Positions 1 to 5,814 of a DNA stretch of 6,354 bases are shown piece after piece. Where the stretch lies: the NCBI GenBank assembly GCA_023269365.1, contig JAHFTN010000091.1, positions 1 to 6,354 on the forward strand, read 5' to 3'. This stretch comes from Chlamydiota bacterium (GTDB taxonomy: Bacteria > Chlamydiota > Chlamydiia > Chlamydiales > Rhabdochlamydiaceae). The translations under genes were made by a program, and so were the position numbers. Numbering within the stretch: position 1 is the first letter of the stretch; each line of letters begins with the position of its first letter. Under the pieces are notes generated by a model. The model saw nothing but the letters and a program-made list of their open reading frames with translations. It ran no database searches and had not been told where the DNA came from.

Positions 1-17
1 AGTTTTCATTTACTGGG

Positions 18-35
18 ATAGGTTCATGAACCTAT
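18..35. repeat. 18-base perfect palindrome upstream of the kinase-like pair
   Basis: The sequence ATAGGTTCATGAACCTAT equals its own reverse complement with no mismatch. It lies 64 bases before the first start codon, in a stretch with no recognisable gene. It has no loop and no following T-run, so it does not look like an intrinsic terminator. It could be a binding site for a dimeric regulator of the downstream pair, or the end of a repeat cut off by the window edge. It is unrelated in sequence to the larger palindrome at 987-1159. The symmetry is certain; any role is inference. Confidence 0.45.
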
Positions 36-99
36 GACGCCGCAATATTGCTGTCTTCCAATGGATAAAGTCCAGTTTTAAAAGAAATTAAGGGCTGAG

Positions 100-981
100 A
101 TGCATTATTTAAAATTTCTGGGGACCTTCTTTCTACTCTCAGCTCTGTACTTAGGCCTTGATTTTGTATGTGAAAAGGCAACGCAAGGGTTTCGCCTCCA
201 CCTGGTCCTTTCTAATCTGCCCAATGACCCGCGCTGGGAACTGCCTCCCCTCTCTCAAGAAGCAATGGCAACTCTTGAGCACCGTCTGGATCAACCCTTT
301 ACCTTGTTGGGAACAGGGGGGTGGTGTTTTGCCTTCTTAGGGGCAGATCAACACACCGTACTCAAATTTTATAAACACACCCACCTTTCCCTTCTTAATG
401 CGCTCAAAGAACTCTCATTTAAAAAATTTCTCCTAAAAAGCCCATCTTGGCCGCAAAACACCCCTTATTTTCAAGAATTTAATTTCACGAGCTGCGCTCT
501 TCTCTATACGAAGTTAAAATCCAGAACGGGCCTCCTCTATGCTCATTTAAATAAAACAGAAGGGTTGTTTAAGCCTGTGACACTCATTGACAACCTCGGC
601 GTCAAACACCTTGTTGAGCTCGACCACACAGAGTTTGTCGTGCAAGAAAAGGCCGAGCTGATCATTCCCTATCTCGAGCAGCTCGTAAAGGAGGGGAAGA
701 TAGATCTAGCAAAAAATAGCATCGATGATATCATACAGTGCTTACTCGAGCTGTATAAAGCGGGATTAAGGGATGTGGATGTCTCCTTTAGGAATAACTT
801 TGGTTACGTAGACAACAAGGCTGTTGCGCTAGATTTGAGTTCATTTGTCTATGATAAAACACTAGAAGGGGTCGATGACTACAGAATGATGGTTCAAACC
901 AAAACAAAACGCCTCGCACACTACCTTAAAAAATATCAACCTGAACTCTATCTTCATTATCAACACAGCCTTGCTCTATGA
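100..981 (+). CDS. Membrane-anchored protein with degenerate kinase-like signature (paralogue 1)
   Basis: I do not recognise this 293-residue protein as a named family. Residues 4-20 form one hydrophobic segment, a signal anchor or signal peptide. The motif NLPNDPRW (39-46) is shared with the next gene. Further on it shows protein-kinase-like hallmarks: a glycine-rich loop LLGTGGWCFAF (69-79), a lysine in VLKF (K89), a hinge-like FVVQEKA (179-185), and a loop with D225/D227, R231 and N232/N233. Twelve residues after N233 comes D245 in ALDLSSF, close to the spacing between catalytic-loop Asn and DFG Asp in kinases and aminoglycoside phosphotransferases. HRD and DFG are not canonical (DVD; DLS), so it may be a divergent kinase or a pseudokinase. 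The start has a modest AAGGG at 90-94. Its stop overlaps the next start by four bases (ATGA), implying translational coupling. The gene is well supported; the fold is inference. Confidence 0.8.
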   Translation: MHYLKFLGTFFLLSALYLGLDFVCEKATQGFRLHLVLSNLPNDPRWELPPLSQEAMATLEHRLDQPFTLLGTGGWCFAFLGADQHTVLKFYKHTHLSLLNALKELSFKKFLLKSPSWPQNTPYFQEFNFTSCALLYTKLKSRTGLLYAHLNKTEGLFKPVTLIDNLGVKHLVELDHTEFVVQEKAELIIPYLEQLVKEGKIDLAKNSIDDIIQCLLELYKAGLRDVDVSFRNNFGYVDNKAVALDLSSFVYDKTLEGVDDYRMMVQTKTKRLAHYLKKYQPELYLHYQHSLAL

Positions 982-2057
982 AATGCTATACCCAAACAAC
1001 TTCAAAAGTTGGTTCTTGCCAAGGAGTCGCCCTGAATTTGAGTCAGGCAGAGCCGACCACGAAGCAGCTCAACTTGAATGAGTTGGGCGATGCAGGGGGA
1101 CTCAAATTCAATGGCTTACGACGCTGGCAGAAATCAACTTTTGAAGTTGTTTGGGTATACAGTCTTTTATTAGTAACACTTCTGTGCTTCATAGGTTCCC
1201 TAACCCATCTAGATCGGATTTTTTTTAAACGCAACGCAGGGTTTTGCGTCCGCTTTTTATACACAAATCTTCCCAATAATCCTGAATGGAACCTCGCCCC
1301 CCTTTCTGAAGAACAACGATCTGTGTTAGATCTCATTTTAAATCAAAAATTTCACTATTTAGCTAAAGGGGCTCACTGCTTTGCCTTCATTTCAGAAGAC
1401 AACAACTACGTGATCAAATTTCATAGGTACGCCTCTCATATGCGTGTATTTCCTTGGCTGAATCACCCTTTGGGGTATCTCTTCGATGCCAAGAGAATGC
1501 AGATAAAAAAACACAACATTGAGCAGCTACATCACAATTTCCTTAGCTACAAAGAAAGCTACGAGCACCTCAAGGAAGAAACGGGTCTTCTTCTTTTACA
1601 TCTTAACAGAACCTCTATCCTCAAAAAAACTCTGACCCTCGTCGACAAAACACAAGCAGAATACACAGTTCCTCTTGATCAAGTTACCTTCATCTTACAA
1701 CGCAGGGCCGATCTCATTTATCCCACCCTCGATAAACTCTATAAAGCAGGCGATTTAGAAAAGGGGCGCCAAGTCATCTCCCAAATCCTCCATCTCATCT
1801 ACACCTGCTGCCAAAAGGGGTATATAGATCAAGATCCCGTGCTTAGAAAAAACTATGGGCTCCTCGAGGATAGAGCTATCCATATCGACGTAGGGGATCT
1901 TGTAAAGAATGAAGAAGTGCAGAGTCGCGAGCAGGCCCTCGGCCACGTCAAAGAGATCACAGAAAGCCTAAAAAAGCGGCTAGAGCATACCTACCCTAAA
2001 CTCTTAGAGAGCTATAAAGAAGAAATCTCAGATTTGGGTAAAAACTCTTTAAACTGA
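978..2057 (+). CDS. Membrane-anchored kinase-like paralogue 2 with an element-derived N-terminal extension
   Basis: This 359-residue protein is a tandem paralogue of its upstream neighbour. Shared features in the same order are one membrane segment (about 57-77), TNLPNNPEW (96-104), a glycine-loop-like YLAKGAHCFAF (127-137), VIKF with K147, ETGLLLLHLNRT (201-212), hinge-like FILQRRADL (238-246), a loop with D284/D286, R290 and N292, and IHIDVG with D304 and G306, closer to DFG than in paralogue 1. Residues 3 to about 61 have no counterpart in paralogue 1 and are encoded by the palindromic element at 987-1159. N97 of the shared NLPN motif aligns with N39 of paralogue 1, an offset of 58 codons (174 bases), matching the element's 173-base footprint. 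No ATG, GTG or TTG in frame follows the element before the membrane segment, so translation should start at 978 and cross it. The 3' end overlaps the opposing gene by 46 bases. Confidence 0.78.
   Translation: MKCYTQTTSKVGSCQGVALNLSQAEPTTKQLNLNELGDAGGLKFNGLRRWQKSTFEVVWVYSLLLVTLLCFIGSLTHLDRIFFKRNAGFCVRFLYTNLPNNPEWNLAPLSEEQRSVLDLILNQKFHYLAKGAHCFAFISEDNNYVIKFHRYASHMRVFPWLNHPLGYLFDAKRMQIKKHNIEQLHHNFLSYKESYEHLKEETGLLLLHLNRTSILKKTLTLVDKTQAEYTVPLDQVTFILQRRADLIYPTLDKLYKAGDLEKGRQVISQILHLIYTCCQKGYIDQDPVLRKNYGLLEDRAIHIDVGDLVKNEEVQSREQALGHVKEITESLKKRLEHTYPKLLESYKEEISDLGKNSLN
987..1159. repeat. In-frame palindromic (MITE- or RPE-like) element
   Basis: Outer arms 987-1011 and 1135-1159 are perfect 25-base inverted repeats beginning TATACCCAAACAAC. 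Inside them, after five bases on each side, TGCCA (1017-1021) faces TGGCA (1125-1129). Further in, TGAATTTGAGTC (1033-1044) pairs perfectly with 1099-1110. The centre, 1045-1098, is an unpaired loop of about 54 bases. Both strands read open across the element, and both encode YTQTTSKV near their outer end, followed by a CQ and then LNLS. It holds no transposase, so it would be a non-autonomous mobile or repetitive element. It sits two to three codons after the start of the second kinase-like gene. No second copy is in the window, so mobility is inference; the inverted repeat itself is directly visible. Confidence 0.85.
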
Positions 2058-2455
2058 GCCTGTAAAGAGGAGGGGACCACCTCTTCTATCCCCGTCTTGT
2101 CATACATCAGGAAATAGGTGCATGCCACCATGATTCCAAAAGAGGGGCTAAATAGAGCCACGAGTAGAGAGACAGCGCAGACGAGCGAGCGCCTTAGGGC
2201 GATCCATTTTTTGCTCTGAAATACTTTAAAGGAAGTTTTTTTTCCTCCCGTGCACAAGATACATAGCGAAGAGAGGCAAAGGCAGCTGAAAGCAAGTCCC
2301 ATCCATAGTAAGTCTATCCCTAAGAGGATGAGAAAGAACAGGCGCGCTGCACAGGCTGAGAATAAGCGCCCTTTAGGCTTTCCTTCTGCAAGAGGAGAAG
2401 AGAGTTCTTCTTCGTATGCCTGAGGATCTGGACTAGACAGATCGTAAATAGCCAT
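2012..2455 (-). CDS. Hypothetical two-helix membrane protein
   Basis: I do not recognise this 147-residue protein. It starts with an acidic, Pro/Ser-rich soluble head (1-36). Two hydrophobic stretches follow at about 38-69 and 91-117, separated by a basic loop containing GGKK and SKKW (70-90), then a soluble tail of about 30 residues. The hydrophobic parts are rich in cysteine (C35, C58, C60, C65, C68, C93, C112). Paired hydrophobic lobes recall chlamydial inclusion membrane (Inc) proteins, but the loop here is longer than in a typical bilobed domain, so this is only a possibility. The start is supported by AGGA at 2469-2466, ten bases upstream, which overlaps the stop of the sthA remnant; the gap is 12 bases, so the two probably share a transcript. 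Its 3' end overlaps the convergent kinase-like gene by 46 bases. Confidence 0.65.
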   Translation of the reverse strand: MAIYDLSSPDPQAYEEELSSPLAEGKPKGRLFSACAARLFFLILLGIDLLWMGLAFSCLCLSSLCILCTGGKKTSFKVFQSKKWIALRRSLVCAVSLLVALFSPSFGIMVACTYFLMYDKTGIEEVVPSSLQAQFKEFLPKSEISSL

Positions 2456-2467
2456 TTTTCATCATTC

Positions 2468-2989
2468 CTATTTTCTATGCTTCACTTTATTAAAGCCGTT
2501 GGGTGCCGCGATCCGATACCCTTCGGCACAGGTTGGGTAGTTAAACATCTGATCGATAAAATAGTCAATACGCAGATTAAAATTCATTGCCCCCTGCCCG
2601 ATATGGATCCCTAAAATCTCTAGCGTCTCTACACGAAAGAGGATTTTAAACATCCCTGGATCATCCCCGGCAATCTGATTGCGCGCGATCTCGTAATAGT
2701 ACACACGCCCCACCTCGTAGCGAAAGTCCAACTCTTTAAGCTTATTTTTAGTATACCTACAAGAAGAAATTTCAGGAATCGTATAAATTCCAATCGGGGG
2801 AAAACTAGGAAAGTGATGGGTCTTAGCTCCAAAGGCATGGCGCACGGCTAACCTTCCCTGCTCCCTACTCGTTGAAGCGAGGGAAGGGGCCCCAATCACA
2901 TCTCCTACTGCATAAATATGGGGAACTAGCGTTTGAAATAACGTATTTACAAGGATATATCCCTTTTTGTCCACATAGAGCTCTTCCAC
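2468..2989 (-). pseudogene. sthA: C-terminal remnant of soluble pyridine nucleotide transhydrogenase
   Basis: The 173 residues match the last third or so of SthA, the cytosolic FAD enzyme that exchanges reducing equivalents between NADH and NADPH. Recognisable blocks are HIYAVGDVIGAPSLASTSREQGR (split 24-34 and 35-46), IGIYTIPEIS (66-75), YEVGR (91-95), ARNQIAGD (102-109), ILGIHIGQ (125-132) and FNYPTCAEGYRIAAPNG (149-165). Full-length SthA has about 465 residues; the FAD-binding GxGxxG front, redox region and NAD domain are missing. The frame is closed upstream by TAG (2995-2993), two codons before the GTG, and I see no SthA-like peptide in any frame beyond it. Compared with the E. coli protein as I remember it, about 11 residues are also lost between GIH and IGQ. 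An AGAGG six bases before the GTG could still drive translation, but a working enzyme is very unlikely. Confidence 0.82.
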
Positions 2990-3055
2990 CCTCTACCTCT
3001 TTTGAACTTATTCGCAAAGTATCAAAATTTATTTTTAATTTAAAGAATCAAATAC

Positions 3056-3087
3056 TTGTTGCCGTATTCAGATGAAATTGATAAGAT
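3056..3087 (+). promoter_or_regulatory. Possible sigma70-type promoter for the rpmB operon
   Basis: The 124-base gap between the sthA remnant and rpmB is AT-rich at 3021-3055, like an upstream element. After it come TTGCCG (3059-3064) and TAAGAT (3082-3087) with 17 bases between, each matching four of six consensus positions. An alternative pair is TTGTTG (3056-3061) with GATAAG (3080-3085), spaced 18. Either would start transcription about 20 bases before the rpmB start. This is the only sizeable gap ahead of the four-gene block, which favours a promoter here, but neither match is strong. Confidence 0.4.
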
Positions 3088-3113
3088 GGCCCTTTTCATT
3101 TTAGGAGCAAATC

Positions 3114-3389
3114 ATGTCCAAGCGATGTCAAGTTACAGGCAAAATCCCAAGACGGGGCAACTCTTATGCCCTCCGTGGGATTGCAAAGAAAAAAAAGGGG
3201 ATTGGCCTTAAAGTTACAGGAATTACGAAGCGCCGTTTTCGTCCCAATCTGCATAAAAAGCGTCTCTTCCTCTCTGAAGAGAACCGTTTTATCACTCTGC
3301 GTTTGTCTACCAATGCATTGCGCACCATCGATAAAGTGGGTCTTCCCTCTATCGTGCGTCAGATGCGCAAACAAGGGCAACACATCTAA
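3114..3389 (+). CDS. rpmB: 50S ribosomal protein L28
   Basis: This 91-residue basic protein is ribosomal protein L28, a component of the large ribosomal subunit. The diagnostic start MSKRCQVTGKIPRRGNSY (1-18) is followed by GIAKKKKGIGLKVTG (22-36), TKRRFRPNLHKKR (38-50) and a helical C-terminus ending in MRKQGQHI. Its length is near the 89 residues I recall for Chlamydia, and the run of lysines followed by GIGLKVTG is the chlamydial form. Only one cysteine (C5) is present, so it is the version without a zinc-binding cysteine set. A strong Shine-Dalgarno AGGAG (3103-3107) lies six bases before the ATG. It is the first gene of a compact block with the PLD-like, MarC-like and truA genes. Confidence 0.97.
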   Translation: MSKRCQVTGKIPRRGNSYALRGIAKKKKGIGLKVTGITKRRFRPNLHKKRLFLSEENRFITLRLSTNALRTIDKVGLPSIVRQMRKQGQHI

Positions 3390-3395
3390 ACATTT

Positions 3396-4391
3396 ATGTA
3401 CCGCCTTTTGAAAAAGGGTCTTTTTCCCCTTCTCGTCGGCGGTATTGTCTTTTTTCACCTCTGGTTGATTTTTGCAGCGACCCAGGTCTCCCTTCCCCTT
3501 GCAGAACAGCCCCTTTTCTTCTACTCAAACCAGGCTCGCCAAGACATTAAGCTTACCCTTATCCGCGCTCTACAGGGCGCTAAAAGATCGATCTATTTGA
3601 GCGTGTATGGGATCTCTGACCTTCAAATCCTCGATACGCTCAAGAAAAAAGCGGAAGATGCCATCCCTGTCACCATCGAATATGACGCCTCAGCCTCTTT
3701 AAATTTAAAAAAAATCCTTCTCCCCCGGATCCTAGCGCAGCCGATTAAGACTAAGGGGTTGATGCATCGAAAAATCGCCGTCATCGATGAAGAAGTGGTC
3801 TTTTTAGGCTCAGCTAACTTCACTCCCACCTCACTAAAACACCATGCCAACCTCATCGTAGGGCTCTACCACCCTCCCCTTGCTGCCTACCTTAAAAACC
3901 CCTTCTCCAATGCCTTTACTTTTACTATCCGCTCTCTCCAAGGAAGGCTCTTCCTCCTTCCCGACCCGAGTCAAAAAAGTTTAAAAGAGCTGCTGCACGA
4001 TTTAACCCAAGCAAAAACCAGCATCTACATTGCGATGTTTACCCTGACTCATCCCGAGATCACAGAAACCTTAAATGCGGCAAGACAAAGGGGTGTCGAT
4101 GTCAAGGTAGCCATCGACACCTACACGGCAAGAGGAGCGAGCAAAAAGGCGATAGAGATGCTACATAGAGCCGGCGTGAAGATTTACTTGAGCCAAGGGC
4201 AGGAGCTCTTGCATCACAAGTGGGCCGTTATCGATGAAGAGCTCCTCATCATGGGCTCCGCCAACTGGACAAAAGCGGCTTTCACAAAAAATCAAGATTT
4301 CATCCTGTTCCTCTCCCCCCTCGAGAAGACCCACAAACTTTTTTTTCGCAACCTGTGGAATCTCATCGAAACAGAAAGCGTAGAATTGTAA
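3396..4391 (+). CDS. Phospholipase D superfamily protein with two HKD motifs
   Basis: This 331-residue protein belongs to the PLD superfamily, whose members cleave or transfer phosphodiester bonds in lipids or nucleic acids. Residues 8-28 form a hydrophobic signal anchor, so the enzyme is probably membrane-bound or exported. Both catalytic HxKxxxxD motifs are intact: H124/K126/D131 followed by GSANFT (138-143), and H273/K275/D280 followed by GSANWT (287-292), so it should be active. Each motif lies in one half of a duplicated fold; the second half opens at about 196 with LKELLHDLTQAKTSIYIAMF. The size is small for a classical phospholipase D and nearer the chlamydial PLD-like proteins. It begins six bases after the rpmB stop and has no clear Shine-Dalgarno, suggesting translation coupled to rpmB. 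From memory, Chlamydia also has a leader-bearing PLD gene (CT084) near rpmB (CT086). Substrate is unknown. Confidence 0.9.
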   Translation: MYRLLKKGLFPLLVGGIVFFHLWLIFAATQVSLPLAEQPLFFYSNQARQDIKLTLIRALQGAKRSIYLSVYGISDLQILDTLKKKAEDAIPVTIEYDASASLNLKKILLPRILAQPIKTKGLMHRKIAVIDEEVVFLGSANFTPTSLKHHANLIVGLYHPPLAAYLKNPFSNAFTFTIRSLQGRLFLLPDPSQKSLKELLHDLTQAKTSIYIAMFTLTHPEITETLNAARQRGVDVKVAIDTYTARGASKKAIEMLHRAGVKIYLSQGQELLHHKWAVIDEELLIMGSANWTKAAFTKNQDFILFLSPLEKTHKLFFRNLWNLIETESVEL

Positions 4392-4429
4392 ATTTCTATA
4401 CAATGAGATCATTTTAGAGGAGAAACCGT

Positions 4430-5029
4430 ATGGACTCGTGGTGGATGCAACTGTTTTCCATGGCCTTTGCGCTATTTTTATTGATGGATTCGATTGGGAA
4501 TGTGCCGATCTTCATCTCTGTGCTCAAAGAGATCGAGCCTAAGCGGCAGCGCAAAATTATCTTTCGCGAATTGCTGATTGCGCTATTCATCATTATTTTG
4601 TTCAACTTCATTGGAGAAGCTCTCCTTAATTTCCTACAAGTCTCCATAGAAACAACACTCATTTCTGGAGGGATCATCTTATTTCTTATCGCTCTGAAAA
4701 TGATTTTTCCAGGAGCTCAGGATCACAACATGGAACGATTCCAACACAAAGAACCCTTTATTGTCCCTTTGGCGACCCCTTTAATTGCAGGCCCTGCCGT
4801 GCTTGCAGCTGTCATGCTCTACGCAGGTCAACACCATCCGGCGACGACGGTGGGGGCAATTGTCCTTTCCTGGGCTGCATCGACACTTATTCTATTGAGC
4901 TCTTCTCTATGGAGAAAGCTTCTAGGATGGCGCGGGCTTATTGCCTGTGAAAGACTCATGGGACTTATCTTGACCCTCATTGCCGTGCAGATGTTCTTAG
5001 AGGGTGTGAAGATCTTTCTGCATGCTTAA
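4430..5029 (+). CDS. MarC/YhgN (UPF0056) family inner membrane protein
   Basis: This 199-residue integral membrane protein has about six hydrophobic helices, at roughly 7-30, 45-66, 71-94, 110-132, 137-159 and 174-196. Family landmarks are MDSIGNVPIF in the first helix (19-28, with D20, N24 and P26), PLATPLIAGPAVLA around the fourth (113-126), and ERLMGLILTLIAVQMFLEG in the last (174-192). Length and layout fit MarC/YhgN proteins, whose transport function is not established; the old link of MarC to multiple antibiotic resistance was withdrawn, so no substrate should be assumed. The start follows a strong Shine-Dalgarno GAGGAG (4417-4422) at seven bases. It lies 38 bases after the PLD-like gene and its end overlaps truA by eight bases. 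Confidence 0.93.
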   Translation: MDSWWMQLFSMAFALFLLMDSIGNVPIFISVLKEIEPKRQRKIIFRELLIALFIIILFNFIGEALLNFLQVSIETTLISGGIILFLIALKMIFPGAQDHNMERFQHKEPFIVPLATPLIAGPAVLAAVMLYAGQHHPATTVGAIVLSWAASTLILLSSSLWRKLLGWRGLIACERLMGLILTLIAVQMFLEGVKIFLHA

Positions 5030-5786
5030 TCTTAAGCTTACCGTATGCTATGAGGGCACCTCCTACCTCGGCTGGCAAGAAACCTCTATGGGCCCTAGTA
5101 TAGAAGGGGCCCTAAAGCAAGCCATCCAGACCCTTTTACAACACGAAGTAGAGCTGCAAGCAGCGAGCCGCACCGATGCCGGAGTGCACGCTCGGGCGCA
5201 AATTGTCAACTTCCTAACAGAAAAGTCCCTATGTTTAGAGAAGTTTCAATACAGTTTAAACGGGCTGCTTCCCAAGCAGATCGCTGTAACACGAGTAGAA
5301 AAGATGCCCCTAGACTTCCACCCCACCCTAGACTCCCTTGCAAAGGAATACGAATACCAGATCTGCACCCATCCGATCCAACTCCCCTTTGAAAGATACA
5401 CGTCCTGGCACTTCCCTTATCCGTTGGATTTAGCATCGATGACTTTTGCAGCTCGCTGTTTGGAAGGGAAGCATGATTTTTCCACCTTCTGCAATGAGCT
5501 CTCCCTGTGGGACAGAACCCCTCTATGCCATTTAGAAAAAATAGAGGTAAATGCAATTCCAGGAAGGGGGGTTAAATTCCTCTTCGTAGGAGACCACTTT
5601 CTCTATAGGATGGCGCGCAACCTAGCTGGAACGCTCGCCTATGTCGGCTGCGGAAAGATTCAAGCAGAAGAAATCCCCGCAATTTTAGAAAGCAAAGACA
5701 GAACCCGCGCTGGGATGACGGCGCCGGCCCTCGGTTTAATGCTGACTCGCGTTGTATATCCTAACGCTCCGTACGCGTTCAGCTAG
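5022..5786 (+). CDS. truA: tRNA pseudouridine(38-40) synthase TruA
   Basis: This 254-residue enzyme converts uridines 38-40 of the tRNA anticodon arm to pseudouridine. The N-terminus LKLTVCYEGTSYLGWQ (4-19) is the usual first strand ending in the GWQ box. The catalytic aspartate is D52 in ASRTDAGVHA (48-57). Further landmarks are DFHPTLDSLAKEYEY (98-112), HDFSTFC (151-157), DHFLYRMARNLAGTLAYVG (191-209) and AGMTAPALGLMLTRVVY (230-246). E. coli TruA has 270 residues, so this is complete though slightly short. The ATG lies inside the end of the MarC-like gene (8-base overlap). No strong Shine-Dalgarno is placed for it, so translation is probably coupled to the upstream gene. It ends 28 bases before the convergent coiled-coil gene, with no clear terminator hairpin between. 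Confidence 0.96.
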   Translation: MLNLKLTVCYEGTSYLGWQETSMGPSIEGALKQAIQTLLQHEVELQAASRTDAGVHARAQIVNFLTEKSLCLEKFQYSLNGLLPKQIAVTRVEKMPLDFHPTLDSLAKEYEYQICTHPIQLPFERYTSWHFPYPLDLASMTFAARCLEGKHDFSTFCNELSLWDRTPLCHLEKIEVNAIPGRGVKFLFVGDHFLYRMARNLAGTLAYVGCGKIQAEEIPAILESKDRTRAGMTAPALGLMLTRVVYPNAPYAFS

Positions 5787-5814
5787 TACTAATTCGTATA
5801 GTGGACCCATAAGT

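Noticed and set aside
1..37. Tail of an upstream plus-strand gene ending in FMNL before TGA at 35-37
   Set aside because: Only about 11 codons are visible and other frames are also open for similar lengths, so nothing supports a real gene end.
1043..1336. A 97-codon minus-strand open frame across the element and the start of the second kinase-like gene
   Set aside because: Its C-terminal part is only the reverse reading of the palindrome, and its N-terminal part is antisense to the conserved kinase-like region. It has no family features of its own.
2065..2085. Hairpin AAGAGG...CCTCTT with an inner GG/CC pair, as a terminator between the convergent genes
   Set aside because: The stem is short with a central mismatch, no T-run follows on either strand, and it lies inside the coding end of the minus-strand gene.
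4390..4429. A separate promoter for the MarC-like gene around TATACA (4397-4402)
   Set aside because: There is no -35-like hexamer at a suitable distance, and the short gap with a strong ribosome-binding site is explained by operon read-through.
5787..5814. Bidirectional terminator between truA and the coiled-coil gene
   Set aside because: Only very short dyads (such as AGTACT, and GTCTAGAC at 5813-5820) are present. There is no GC-rich stem or T-run.
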